A DNA stretch of 64,000 nt from contig OV277861.1 of the NCBI GenBank assembly GCA_922989275.2, positions 25,698,479 to 25,762,478 on the forward strand. Direction: 5' to 3'. Shown piece after piece: positions 34,193 through 47,100 of the stretch. Numbering within the stretch: the first letter of the stretch is position 1; each line of letters begins with the position of its first letter. The DNA comes from Gari tellinella (taxonomy: Eukaryota; Mollusca; Bivalvia; Cardiida; Psammobiidae). Below the pieces are notes generated by a model, which worked only from the letters and a program-made list of their open reading frames with translations, did no database searches and was not told where the DNA came from. A program made the position numbers and the translations under genes.

Positions 34193-34303
34193 AGGATGTG
34201 TGTATTCTATACAGGTACACTGTTTGTATAGGATGTGTGTATTCTATACAGGTACACGGTTTGTATAGGATGTGTGTATTCTATACAGGTACACTGTTTG
34301 TAA
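34193..34303. repeat. 37-bp tandem repeat, three units
   Basis: Units start at 34193, 34230 and 34267 ('aggatgtgtgtattctatac'), nearly identical. They expand a piece of a family C arm (compare 'ggacaattccagttt' just before). Confidence 0.92.
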
Positions 34304-34368
34304 AGGATGAGTGTATTCGTCACAAGGATTCAATGGGAAATTAACATTGAGCATTGACATCAGGTATA

Positions 34369-34618
34369 TTAACCCATTACCCCCTAAATACACCTTTTGA
34401 CGCCTTTAATTTATAAATCCTCTGAAGAAAACAGTCCCTTTACATAGTTATGAATAAATATTATATGAAACATTTTCTAAATCCTAAAAGATGATAGCTT
34501 AAAGCAGGTTGAAAGTAAAGCAGAATGTGCCTTAAGGCACATTCTGCTTTACTTTCAGCCTGCTTTAAGTAGACACCTGTCTTCAAAACTAGAAACAGAC
34601 TATGGGGTAATGGGTTAA
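34369..34618. mobile_element. Family D element, full copy
   Basis: 'ttaacccattaccccctaaa' to 'tatggggtaatgggttaa'; perfect hairpin. Its right TTAA is shared with the next element. Confidence 0.92.
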
Positions 34619-34863
34619 CCCTTTGCACCCAAGTGACGAGTTTGCCCATCCTTTAAAATCTGAGCACAAGTGAAACATACTCTTGTTTTAGCAAACAGTG
34701 TAGACTTAGATCAGAGGGCTCATAAAGAAGCCTTCTGATCAGGGACAGCAATGTTTGTAAATTTTGCCATAATATATTGTAAACATGCCTAAATAGTAAA
34801 GTGGACTATACTTAATTAGAAACTGGAACTGCCCATTTGAAATTTCAAGGGTGAATGAGTTAA
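34615..34863. mobile_element. Family C TTAA element
   Basis: TTAACCCTTTGCACCCAAG left, 'tcaagggtgaatgagttaa' right; type C hairpin at 34690-34758 with several mismatches. Confidence 0.82.
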
Positions 34864-35235
34864 TATAAGCTACTCCTGGGTCCAAGGAATAGGATATTAA
34901 GAGTTTGAATTGAGTCTGAAATCATTCTCAATGCTTGAGAACGATCTCAGAGTCAACTCGGATGCTTTATAACCTTCTGGCTAGTTCTTTGTACTGTCGA
35001 GGCAAGCTAGAACAGAAAACAGATGCACTACATTGCAATTCACAGCAGTATACTTTTATTTCCATCTTATCTATGGAGCAAAGAATAACAAATGAATGAT
35101 TATTTTTTTACCTTTGAAAAGCAGATACAGTAAATCCTATGAAAATTAAAATCGCTGCTGACTGAGAGAATAGATCTAATAAATTTCTTAAATAATAGTG
35201 GATTTGTGGCTTGAAAGCAATCAAACTGGTAGTGT
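34864..35235. other. No gene recognised
   Basis: AT-rich unique-looking sequence; only random ORFs. Confidence 0.5.
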
Positions 35236-35453
35236 TTAATCCATTACCCCATAGCCTGTTTCTAGTATTGAAGATCGGTGGCCACTTTAAGCAGGTTAAC
35301 AGTAAAGCAGAATGTGCCTTAAGGCACATTCTGCTTACTTTCAACCTGCTTAAAACTAGCATTTTCTAGAAAATAGAAATTATTTCTTAATATATATATT
35401 CATAACTGTATAAATTATAACTATTTTCTTCAGTGGAGAAATAAATGGGTTAA
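35236..35453. mobile_element. Family D element
   Basis: 'ttaatccattaccccatagcc', hairpin with 'ccttaaggcacattctgc', right end shortened to 'aatgggttaa'. Confidence 0.85.
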
Positions 35454-35700
35454 GACAGATGACAGCAAACTACAGTAAAACCTCTCTATAATGACAACTA
35501 AATTAACGTTTATTCTAACACACCTCGCCCACACCCCTATATCAGCGAAGAAGGACCGTCTCAGTGTACGAATTTTCAGTTTAACACTCACGCGCTAAAC
35601 GTTCTAACGTGACGTCATTTTACTTCGAAAATGCGTACGCCACGAAATGTAGCGCCGTTGCTTCGGTGCAAATTAAGGTTAAATTATGTGTTAGAATCGA

Positions 35701-35869
35701 AATAATAAATCAATACCAGTGTTCTATCGTGCAATCGAACACTGGTAGTCGTTGAGATGCTTGTAATTAAACCACTCGGCCTAAAGGCCTCGTGATTAAA
35801 TTACTATGCATCTCAACTCCTACCAGTGTTCGATTGCACGATAGAACACTGGTATGAATTTATTATTTC
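35701..35869. repeat. Palindrome within palindrome (CCAGTGTTC family)
   Basis: Each outer arm ('ccagtgttctatcgtgcaat' and complement) is itself palindromic (CCAGTGTTC...GAACACTGG). The loop holds 'actcggcctaaaggcctcgtg'. A diverged relative is at 17.35-17.47 kb. Confidence 0.8.
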
Positions 35870-36007
35870 TTAAGTAGAAGAACTAGAAATAGGCTATGGA
35901 GTAGAGAGTTAATATTTCATTAGAGTGACACAAAAATTAGATCCAGATAAGACAAAATTACTTGGCATTTTCTCTAAAGCCAAACTTTTCCTGTAGCATG
36001 CAGAAGG

Positions 36008-36258
36008 TTTACCCTTTACCCCATAGCCTGTTTCTAGGTTTGAATACAGGTGACCACTTAAAGCAGGTTGAAAGTAAAGCAGAATCTGCCTTAAGGCACA
36101 TTCTGCTTCACTTTCAGCCTGCTTTAAGCTATCATCTGCCAGAATATAGAAAATATTTCTTATGATACATATTCATGACTGTATAAATTAGAACTATTTG
36201 CCATAGTGGAGGAATAAATGAAAGGTTTTAAAATGCATATCTAAGGAGTAAAGGGTTA
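36008..36258. mobile_element. Family D element just downstream of ALKBH8
   Basis: 'ttaccctttaccccatagcc' to 'aaggagtaaagggttaa'. It ends 73 bp past the ALKBH8 stop codon (minus strand), so it is probably in the 3' UTR. Confidence 0.85.
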
Positions 36259-36330
36259 AGAAGCCAACTGTCTTGAACACTGAATCAAAACCATGTTATG
36301 AAGGAAAGTGTTACAATTATTTCTCCGATA

Positions 36331-37443
36331 TCACAACTTTTCAAGAATCACAGCCCAGTTGCCTTGATCATAGTACGAGTCCACCACGGTACAGGTCCCT
36401 GTCTGACAACACAACTCTTCCAACTCTCCTTTCTGGAAGACATGATAAAACCTGTGGTAGGTCTCCGCCTCCTTTGGGTTGTCTTTCTTCTTCAACTGCC
36501 ATGGCACCAGAACATCTTGTTGCTTAAATTCTGTCCTGTTAATATGAACAGTTAATGACTGTTTCAGTCCCTTACTAACATCACTATCACCACATTTATT
36601 CTTTGTACCTATACAGATTCCCCCACTTTCCTTATCAATACCTGTTGCTTCGTTCTCATTCCAATTTGTTGTATCTTTATCACTGCTTTCAATCACATTT
36701 TCACCAACATTGTTTTGAACACCTGTCTGTGGATTCATACTGTGATTTGTTGCTAACCTCTCATCAATAGATGGTTCACTTTCCTTGCCTTCATGTCTCT
36801 TTCTGTCCTGATTTTCACCTTTATTACAGAGCACACCTGTATCACAAGTTCTTACAGAATCCTTGAAATCTGAAGAGCTTACAGTATCACAATCTCTTTC
36901 TATTTCCTGTACACATGTTCTTGTTTCAGCATCAATAGATGGTTCACTTTCCTTGCCTTCATGTTGCTTTCTTTCATGATCTTCTTCCCCTCTATTGTAG
37001 GGCTCACCTGTATCACAAGTTTCGTTGCTAGTTCTTAATGAATCCTTGAAATCTGAAGTAAACACACCATCACTTGCTCTTTCTATTTCCTGTACACATG
37101 TTCTTGTTTCAGCATTTGGAGATACCTGCTCCTCTTCTTTACATTCTATACAACTTTCCTGTACATGTATTGATTTTTCTACAATAGCTGATTTAGTGTC
37201 ACCATTACTATCTCTACTTTTATTTGCCTTAGATCCAGAAGAACTGGGATCGGTCAACTGATCAGATTTGTTGGTTATGTAAGGTTTACTAACACCTGTC
37301 TCAGCTTGACCTAGTTTCTTGCCCTTGAGGTATTTAGATTTAACTTTATTAAGCTCCTGTTCCATTGCCCAGACATAGATAAGAGCCTTTCCATGTGGTC
37401 GTAGGATTCTTAGTAACTCTGAAACAGCCTGTAACCGCCGCTC
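36331..37443 (-). CDS. ALKBH8: ALKBH8 exon 11 (end of methyltransferase with long repeat-bearing insert)
   Basis: '[20 protein letters not shown]' and 'IYVWAMEQE' finish the Rossmann core. About 240 acidic/Ser/Thr-rich residues follow, including two ~60-residue repeats ('[12 protein letters not shown]...[11 protein letters not shown]') at ~37113-36931 and ~36930-36763. Then '[11 protein letters not shown]' and '[14 protein letters not shown]' resume the conserved C-terminus; TAA stop at 36331-36333. Confidence 0.94.
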   Translation of the reverse strand, partial: ERRLQAVSELLRILRPHGKALIYVWAMEQELNKVKSKYLKGKKLGQAETGVSKPYITNKSDQLTDPSSSGSKANKSRDSNGDTKSAIVEKSIHVQESCIECKEEEQVSPNAETRTCVQEIERASDGVFTSDFKDSLRTSNETCDTGEPYNRGEEDHERKQHEGKESEPSIDAETRTCVQEIERDCDTVSSSDFKDSVRTCDTGVLCNKGENQDRKRHEGKESEPSIDERLATNHSMNPQTGVQNNVGENVIESSDKDTTNWNENEATGIDKESGGICIGTKNKCGDSDVSKGLKQSLTVHINRTEFKQQDVLVPWQLKKKDNPKEAETYHRFYHVFQKGELEELCCQTGTCTVVDSYYDQGNWAVILEKL

Positions 37444-38130
37444 CTGAAAAATGCAAGCAGAACAATGTGAGATATGAATTAAACAAGTGTTGTAGACATT
37501 CTTTGAAGTATGGGTCCTTCTGAATACAGATGTCTGTTAACAAGTTACCCAATAGTCTGTTGAAGATTCATGTAGATGATCACTTAAAGCAGGTTGAAAG
37601 TAAAGCAGAATGAATGTGTCTTAAGGTGAATTGTGCTTTACTTTCAGCCTGCTTTAAACTATCATCTGCTGGGATATAGAGTGCATAGTCATAACTGTAT
37701 AAAACGGAACAGTTTTCTTCGGTAGAGGAATAAATAAAAGGCGTATTTCAGGGGTAATAAGTTAATGCTGGACAAAAGTACATCATTTTTAAGACAGCTG
37801 ACTTAAAGCAGGTTGAAAGTAAATCAGAATGCGCCTTAAGGCACATTCTGATCTACTTTCAAACTGCTTTAAGCAATTATGTGCTAGTATAGAAAATATT
37901 AAATGGCACATATTCATGACTGTATAAAAGGGAACTATTTTCTTCAGGGTATAAATAAATTATAGGCATAAAAAGGTGTATTTATGGGGTAACGGTATCA
38001 CTTGAACTAGAAACTAATTCACTTTCATTTTAGCTGCTGCATAACTCTAGGCATACTTATTAAGATATAGCAAAACTTAGTTTCCTTAAGAGGTTGAATC
38101 TTTGTTAATCTGCAATTCAAACCAAGAAAT

Positions 38131-38165
<35 letters not shown>

Positions 38166-41100
38166 CAGATCAAGGTCTGCATTGTTTGTTGTTTTAAATG
38201 TCCAGCCTGTTCCATCTTTTCCTATACATTTTGAGCAACTGTGAACAAAAACTTAAAACTGGGTCTAAATCAAAATGTTAGACACTGACACCCAAATCAA
38301 TACAGAAGTCTCGCTTTTCCCCCTCTTGCTGAGGAGAGACAAAAATAGAAGGGTGTTCCTCGGGACATGTGTGTCACCTGCCAAACTTCATAGAACAGGA
38401 GTTATCAAGTGTGATGCAAAAAGCGTGATGGACAGACAGATGGACCGACGGATGTTCAAGCCAACAATCACTAAACGGCCAGGTTAAGGCCCCAAAACAG
38501 CCAAGTTAGGACCCCATACGGTGGCTCCTGTAAGCCTGGACTAACAGATGCTAGAAAAGTGATCCCTAAAGGTCACCTCTGCCTACAGTCGGTGACACAA
38601 AAATGGACTAGATTTAATTGGAAACTAGTTTTGAAATTGTCCATGTGAATATTCACAGGGCAATGCCCTAGTACAGTCAAACCTGTGTTATGCAACCACT
38701 GACGAAGCTGCATGGTGATCTTTAATAACAGGTGAGCGCCTAAATGCAGGGTAAAAGTCATGCCTGACTTTTGCCCTGCATTAACCCTTTGAACCCTAGT
38801 CCCGCCTATAGGCGTCCTTTTCAAACAGTGTACATGTGAATAGTACACTTGTCCTGTGCAAACAGTGAAGACCCAGATCAGAGGGCTCCGAAAGGAGCCC
38901 TCTGATCAGGGTCTTCACTGTTTGTCACAATGCCAAACATTGACAAAAACAACCCTTAAAAGTCAGAAATGGACTAGACTAAAATGGAAACTGGAATTGT
39001 CCATTTAAAGTTTCAGGGAGGAAAGAGTTAAGCAGTTACCTTTCATAAATATTACCAACAGATCATCATTTAAATGGTCTCTTAAAACAGGTTTGATTAT
39101 ACAGTAAAAGTAAAACCTCTCTATTGCGACCATTACATTTTGTAAATTATTAGGGTGTTTACAATAGGTGACGGCTTAAAGCAAGGTGACAGTGAAACAG
39201 AAAGCTCCTCAGGAGCTTTCTGTTTCACTGTCACCTTGCTTTAAGCTGCAACCTCTCTATTATACAATCAATTAGCCGTCGTTTTAGTGGTCGTTATAGC
39301 GAGGTTTTACTGTACATGTAATTGGTTTACCTTGGTTGAGAGGTGGTGTACAACAGCTATACACAGACAGACATCACACACCCCAGACCTGACTGGTATA
39401 GCCAGGACATCCCCTACAAACACCTGGTACCCTCGCTGCTGGCAGATACCGGCCAGGTTATGGCTGCGGTCAGACCCCAGCTGTCAATGAAACAAATAGA
39501 CGGCCTAACATTTGAAAACATTGCCTGCATCTAACACTAAATGTTTCAATTATTTTCAAAGTAATAATACTTTCAAATACTGTATAGATACACCTGGCGA
39601 AGAAATGCCTCTCTGTACTTATATGCTCTGCCCTGATAAATGAACCATTTGAATCTATTCCTACAACACTACTATATGTACTATTTAACTCATTCACCCC
39701 TGAAACTTTTAATGGACAATTCCAATTTCAAGATAAGTCTAGTCCATTTTTGACTATTTAGGGTTGATTTTCACAATATATTTCAAAGTGACAAACAGTG
39801 TAGACCCTGATCAGAGGGCTCCTTAAGGAGCCATGTGTCAACAAAACTATAAACAGGCTATGAGGTAAAATTCGTAAAATCCCACTTGAAAAATGCAAAT
39901 TTGGAAATCTTAGGATTTCTCATGTCAACTTATGGTAGCCCTGACAATACACTGAACCCACCTCATATAGCTGTTTATTTAAGCCAAAATATTTGCCATT
40001 TCCACAGCCAATGTCCACTAGTACTGAACCACAAGGTTGCTGCCTCAGGAAGTCTGCAATCCTCGGCCAAGGTGTGTGTCGTGTCCCACTGAAGTTATCT
40101 GCAATTTCCTCGTACACCTGTAAATATTGGGAAAATGTATTAACCCCTTCCCTCATAGGACCGCCTTTTAGCGCATTAAAATATATTCCTCCACTGAATT
40201 AAATAGTTCCAATTTGTATAGCTATGAACAGTGTTCAATCTAGAGCGCGCCATTGCGTAATTGTCCCTCATTTTGGGTCCTTTGACGCATTTTTTACAAA
40301 GCCCGGTGTGAGATATTATTTTGACCCGGGCGGTGAAATGACCTGTGGGTCATTTCACCGCTATGGTGAAATGACCCCACCTGCGGTATTTTGACCCCCC
40401 CCTAATAAAAAATGGAAAAGGACTTGAAAGTATTGTTTTCTATATATTAACAAAAAAAATCAAATCATTTACCGGGGTATGTTTCAGAGTCATTTTTAGG
40501 AGAGTTTCATCTAATTTAAAATTTAAAGGGGGGGCTAATGGCTAATCTACAATGTAAAAGTTATATAAATACAGTAAAACCTCGGAAAACCGAACACCCT
40601 CCGGACCAGGTAAAAAGTTCGGTTTTCTGAGGTGTTCGGTTTTCTGAGTTTTCATGAATCAGTGAATTCAGGCTGATGCATCTTCACAGACCTGACCTAC
40701 AATGTATGGTAACTCAATAACATGAACGTAACAGTGAATTCTCATCAAGATCAAAACTGTTTGATAGAATGATCAAGGATGAGAATAAACTTTCAATACG
40801 ACAAAGCAATTTTAACAATAATAGCTCAATAATTATTTGCCGTATTTTTGCCGTGTATAATGTGCACTCGTGTATACTCTGAATTTAGGGTTAAATCACA
40901 GGATATAAACGTATTCCCATAGGTTAGAAGCATCTGTGTTTTGAATAAACACTTCAATATTTAGATTGTAGCAACCATTATAAAACGAAACAACCGCACG
41001 CGCCATTGTTTTAACTTTTGATGGGTTTACTTTATTAGCATTTCGAGCAGCACATTATTCTATGGAAGTTCGTAGATTCAGTATAATCAAGAACGTTTCC

Positions 41101-44100
41101 GAATTTGCGAATCTGTCGCTAAAGGAAATTTTTGCTGTGCAAATCGAGTGTCGGTGTTTTTGTTTTGCGGATGAACTAATTGTGCGGCTGTTTATACAGT
41201 AAGACTTTGCTTCTACACCACACTCATTCAGTACGCAATTGCAAACAATAATTATGAAATATAGCTGAGTTATTTCCTTTCTTTCTGTCTTCAGAATGCC
41301 TTACTGAACTTTTATAAATTTGAATTCTAAACAGTAAAGTGTACCGACGTACTCGAAACAAACTACGAAAAATGGAACGCATTTTTGTTGCTGTAGCATT
41401 GTCAGATCGGAGCCTTATTTAAATAAGCAATCAAGTGTCACAAGCGTGAAATACACGTGTCATCTCCAATAAACACCCCACCCATTACGCAATCTTAACA
41501 CATACGCTAAGTGTCCCAGATGTGTTTGACGGTCGACTCGGTTGAATAATTTTTCGATAATCGCAATGGTGAAATTTGAGACGCGAGGTGATAAATACAG
41601 TGGATGTTCGGTTTTCGGAGGTAATTTTATGTGTATCTGAACGTTTTGGGCCGAGAAAATCGTTCGGTTTTCGGAATTCTGAGGTTCCGGTTTTCTGAGA
41701 CTTACTTTTGGTTAAAATAAGAAGGGAAAAAATCGGGACCGGACAGAAAGTTCGGTATTCCGAGGATTCCGGATTTCTGGGACTCCGGTTTTCCGAGTTT
41801 ATACTGTACACCAACAGCAATTCCATGCCCATTACTTGAAAATATTGTTTTCTATACATTAACTAAACAATTCAAATTATTTATGTTTTAAAGTAATTTT
41901 GAGGAGAGTTTCATCTAATTTAACAAATTATTTATGTTTTAAAGTAATTTTGAGGAGAGTTTCATCTAATTTAAAGGGGGGGTCAAAATACCATGGCTAA
42001 TCTACCTGCGGTATTTTGACCCACGGGTCATTTCACCGCTATGGTGGAATGACCCCCCCCCTCACACCCAACTTCAAAATCATTGTAATTAGCATGGAAT
42101 TGCTGTTGGTTTTATTTATATAACCTGCTGCAAGGGAGGGACGACCCCCCTACGCCCAACTTCAAAATCATTGTGATTATGCAGTAGAAGGTCAATTTTT
42201 AGTCATTAAAAAAAAAAAATTATGGAGGGGGGGGGGGGGGGGGGGGGGGGGGTCAAAATACCGCAGGGGGGTCATTTCACCATAGCGGTGAAATGACCCT
42301 CGGGTCAAAATAATTTAAGTGATTTTGACCCGCGGGTCATTTCACCCCCGGGTCAAAATACCATATGACACCGGGGTCAATGTGACGCAATTTGACAAAT
42401 TTTCGGATCCTACGATAATTTAGGCAAACGTATGTAATGTATTCTGGAGTTGACTCGAACACGCAGGAAATATAAGCGTAGACTGGTACCAGAAATCGGA
42501 TATTTATACTTATTAGTGTTATCTAATTTACTGTAAACCGGCCAAAGCAGGTACCCGCCATAGACTGTGAATCAAATTAGTATATCGAACACACTTTCGC
42601 AATACATATACATGTATAACGTATACCCGTCAGCCATTTTGTTTTGCGTCATTAGATTCTAAACCGAAAGTTGTCTGCAATGATAGAAAGAAGCAGATTT
42701 CGGACCTTTTCACACCGAATTCGGCCAATTAAAAGCAAGACAACCACTTCTTATGATCCCCTTGAGGTAACAGCGATCGCAAGTTCGAGTGAAAATGCCA
42801 AAAAGCCTGAATCATCAGTTACTTAAGGTACAGTTGAACGGAAATTTCTCGCCTCTTGGTTGACCAACGAGCGAATCAAAGCTTGGCTTAACTATGACAA
42901 AAAGTCAAACAGTATGAAATATTCATCCTACATACGCACTGGGAAGTCTGACCTTCTTTACAACTGGTTGTACCAATTTTAGAACGTCATCATTTGACAG
43001 TCATAATGCCATATGAGCGAGTGTGGAGCACATTCCATGATTTGTAGCATGGAAGACGTTCGTGAGCAGATAAATATTAAACAAAAGGTTCAGTCCACAT
43101 ACAGTCAAAAGAACAATGCACTTAGTTTATGATATGATGATATGAGGAGTGTGTCATGTCTCTGCAAGTTTGTTACCTTGCTAAGTCTAAGTAATCTATC
43201 TAATTTTGACAAGACTTTTTTGATGACCCCCATATTTCATGAATGACCCCCTACTTTTAGAACCATGGGTCAAATTGTCCCCCAGTGCTGCCAAGCTAGA
43301 TTGAACACTGTATGAACATTTTCTATATTCTAGCAGATAGTAGCTTAAAGCAGGCTGAAAGTAAAGCAGAATGCGCCTCAAAGCACACTTTGCTTTCCTT
43401 TCAACCTGCTTTAAGTGGGCAGCTATCTTCAAAACTAGAAAAAGGCTATGGGGTAATTGGTTAACCATGATCCGTGCTTGTAAAGCGTTTGAGTTGTGCT
43501 TTACTTTCAACCTGCTTTAAGTAGTAACTTGTTTTCAAAACTAGAAACAGGCTATGGGGTAATGGGTTAAGCAGTCACTTGCCCTAAACACAGCCATAGG
43601 TGAGTTTTTCTTTTGCTTTGGAGAAGAGGGTTAAGAAATAATGAAATGAGCAGGTCCTGCACAAATAGTTCCGGGGTACTGCTGATGGGTAAATTACCTT
43701 GTGGACATGCTCACTTTCAAGCTGGGCTGCAGATTGTTCACTCACTGGTGTGTTTGAGTTGGCACTGTAAGATGTGATGTAAGTATAATAAATTAATAAA
43801 TAACAAATAAGTAATATAACTTAAACTCATTCAACTCTAGTGATGATGATATGCATCCTTTACAAACAGTGTACCTGAGAAGAGTACACTTGCCCTATGC
43901 AAACAGAGTAGACCTAGATCAGCGGGCTCTTACAGGAGCCCTCTGTTCAGGGTCTGTACAGTTTGTAATTTTGCAATCAACAACCTTACCAGTCCAAATG
44001 GACTAGACTTAATTGGAGAACAGTGACAAGTATTTTTGTAAGGATGAAATCGTTGTTCAGAGCGCAGTTGTAGGGAGGGAGCACTATACAGTGAAACCTC

Positions 44101-47100
44101 TATATAACGACCACTAAAAAAAAGGTTAATTGATTGCATAAAAGACAACTGACGGCTTAAAGCAAGTTAAAAGTCAAACAAAAAGCTTCTAATGGAGCAT
44201 TCTGTTTTACTTTCACCTTACTTTAAGCAGTCACCTGTCTTAGACACCTATTAATTAACACAATTAAGTGGTCATAACAGACAAGTTTTACTGTACCTTG
44301 ACACAGTTGGAGTAGCACTGTGAATGCAGGAGACAAGCTTTCTAGACTCTTGCAAACAGTTTGGATCCAGATCATATGCCACAATAATAGTAATAATGGT
44401 GTCAGCTTAATGCAGCAAAATAGTTATAAGAGCCTTCTGTACTAGTTCAGTGGTCATGTAACATAGGTTTAACCCATAACTCCATTGAACACATTTACAT
44501 GTACTTCATTCCTCCACTGAAGAAAACACGTTATAGTTTAATCCTTTCCTACATAGAAGGGCCTTTTAGCGTATGTAATTTATTCCTTCACTTTTGAAAA
44601 TAGTTCCAATTTATGTGACCATGAACATGTACCAAACAAAATATTTTCTTAATTCTAGTAGATGATAGCTTAAAGCAGGCTGACAGTAAAGCAGAATGTG
44701 CCTTAAGGCACATTCTGCTTTACTTTCAACCTGCTTTAAGTAGTCATCTATCTTCAAAATTAGAAACAGGCTATGGAGTAAAGGGGTTATACAGTCATGA
44801 GAATACAATATACAGTACCATAAGAAGTGTTATCTTCATCCTAGCTATTTCATTTCTGTTCTCTACCTAAATTTCCAGCAGACAGTGTTTATAAAAGTTA
44901 CCTAACCTGTTTTCCTCTCCAGGCTTCACACCAGTAATTTTCCTGAATGTAAACGAAGTCCTCAGTCCTCTCTTTGACAGTGTGAGACCTCCAGTTGGTG
45001 TGGAAATTATGTCCGATTTCCTTGGTGTAATTCCATGACTCCAGACATACCTGATAATGTACATATAACAGTAAAACCTCTCTATTACGACCACTAGATA
45101 TAGGTTAATTGATTGCACGAAAGATATGTGACAGCTTATAGCAAGGCGTAAAAATCCTTTTTGATGTTTTGTACTCTGTCCTGATAAACAACCAAAGAGA
45201 GCATCATGACAAGTAACTGTAAGCATCTGTGTTAACTCTTTCAACACTTAAGTAAAACTCTTGTGTCTATACGTATTGAATACGTGTTCTGCTTTAAAAG
45301 TTTGAGATTTCAAGCGCCATTGACATTCTTTGGATGCAGAACAAAAGTAATTCTCCTGTAGGAGCTTTCTGTATTACTTTTGTCTTGCATTCAGCTGCCA
45401 CCTGTCAAATAGGCTATAAATGTACCCAATTTTAGTAGGCATTTAAACAGATAGACTTTTTTTTAGATAGGACCTTAATCCTTCAAAAGTGTTTTACTGT
45501 AATAAATAAGTTATAATTATAACTCTTTGCATGCTTTTTTGCATATTTTTTCTCGTCTGGAACATTTATCATCTGCTATTGTTCTGAAATAAGATTTTTC
45601 TAAATTTCTTTTCCAAACATGGTCAGAGTGTCAAACAGTTTGGATCCTGATGAGACGCTGTGTTATGCGGCATCTCATCTGGATCCAAACTGTTTGCAAA
45701 AGCAATCACTGTGGGCGGATATATATTCCGCTAGCATGCAAAGAAATAATAAAGTCTTCAGTGCAGAGATAAAATCTGTGTGTACCCTACCTAGATTCTC
45801 CTGTCATGATCAAGGCACTCCTGTTCGGCAGTAGAACAGATAGTTGTCTTCCGTCCGGATGACGGAACTCCATAATCACCTGAAATAGAGTGTATGTTAA
45901 ACCATTACCCCATAAATATGCCTTTTTACGCCTTTGTTTTATTCCTCCATTGAAGAAAATAGTCCCACTTTAAACAGTCGAGAATATGTTACATGAAAAA
46001 TAGTTTCTATATTCTAGCAGATTATAGCTTAAAGCAGGCTGAAAGTAAAGCAGAATTCTGCTTTACTTTCAGCCTGCTTTAAGTGGTCACTTATCTTCAA
46101 CACCAGAAACAGGCTATGGGGTAATGGGTTAATCAGCAAGTGACAACTATACTGTCCTTTACTAACAGTGTACTTGTGAATAGCACACAAATAGACTGAA
46201 CTTAATTGGAAATGGGAACTGTCCATTTGAAGTTTCGGGGCAAATAGTTAAGATATCATCTGCCTGAAAACTAACAATAAGGCCTATTTTGAATATCCCT
46301 TAACCCTTTCCCCCATAGAAGCGCCTTTTAGCACATTAAGTTTATTCCTTCACTGAACAAAATAGTTCCAATTTATGCAGTCATTAATATGTATCATACA
46401 AAATATTTTCTATATTCTAGCAGATGATAGCTTAAAGCAGGCTGAAAGTAAAGCAGAATGCGCATTCTGCTTTACTTTCAACCTGCTTTAAGAGGACATC
46501 TATATTAAATACAATAAACAGGCTATGTGGGAAAGGGTTAAGAGAGTTACATATACATGTATACTACAGCGTTCCATCTCTACAACGGCCCTCTCAACAA
46601 CGGTTCCCTCCTTATAATGACGATTGCCGCTGTTCCCAAAACAATATAATTATGTCCAACCTTTTCACGGCTGCAATATACATGTAGTCTATTTAAAATT
46701 GTGGTCTGCTGTTTTTCTCAAATTTACATATGAGCCATTTTGACAGAAAAAAACATAATGACGAGTGGCAAACAGCTCGAATCCAGATCAGACGCCGCGT
46801 AATGCGGCGTCTGATCTGGAATCAAGCTGTTTGCAAATGTAAGCCAATTTCCCTCCCTACAACGACTCCCTCCGAACAACGCATATATTTTTTGTCTCCC
46901 ATTGGGTGTCGTTGTAGGGAGGGAGCGCTGTAGAAGCTTGCATGTACCTGTGATCCTAGACTCAGTGAGACTAGCCCGTCCTCAAAAGCCGAGGGAGTGT
47001 CCACATGTGGTGGTATTCCTGTAATAGAAAACAAGTCATTAACCTTTAACCCCATGGAGTGTTTCTTCGTTTTGAAGACAGGTGATCACTAAAAGCAGGC

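Larger units (their letters stand above)
40231..43312. mobile_element. hAT-like element, ~3.1 kb, terminal repeats CAGTGTTCAATCTAG
   Basis: CAGTGTTCAATCTAG at the left and its complement at the right, flanked by TATGAA on both sides. A degraded hAT-like coding piece lies near the right end. Confidence 0.75.
40140..43464. mobile_element. Family D element, host of a four-level transposon nest
   Basis: 'taaccccttccctcatagg' and its arm run to 'tagctatgaa' (40230); the rest resumes at 43313 ('tatgaacattttctatattc') with a hairpin and 'ggggtaattggttaa'. All within ALKBH8 intron 8. Confidence 0.85.

Noticed and set aside
36273..37261. Several plus-strand ORFs over ALKBH8 exon 11
   Set aside because: Antisense shadows of the minus-strand exon, which has clear homology and matching splice phase.
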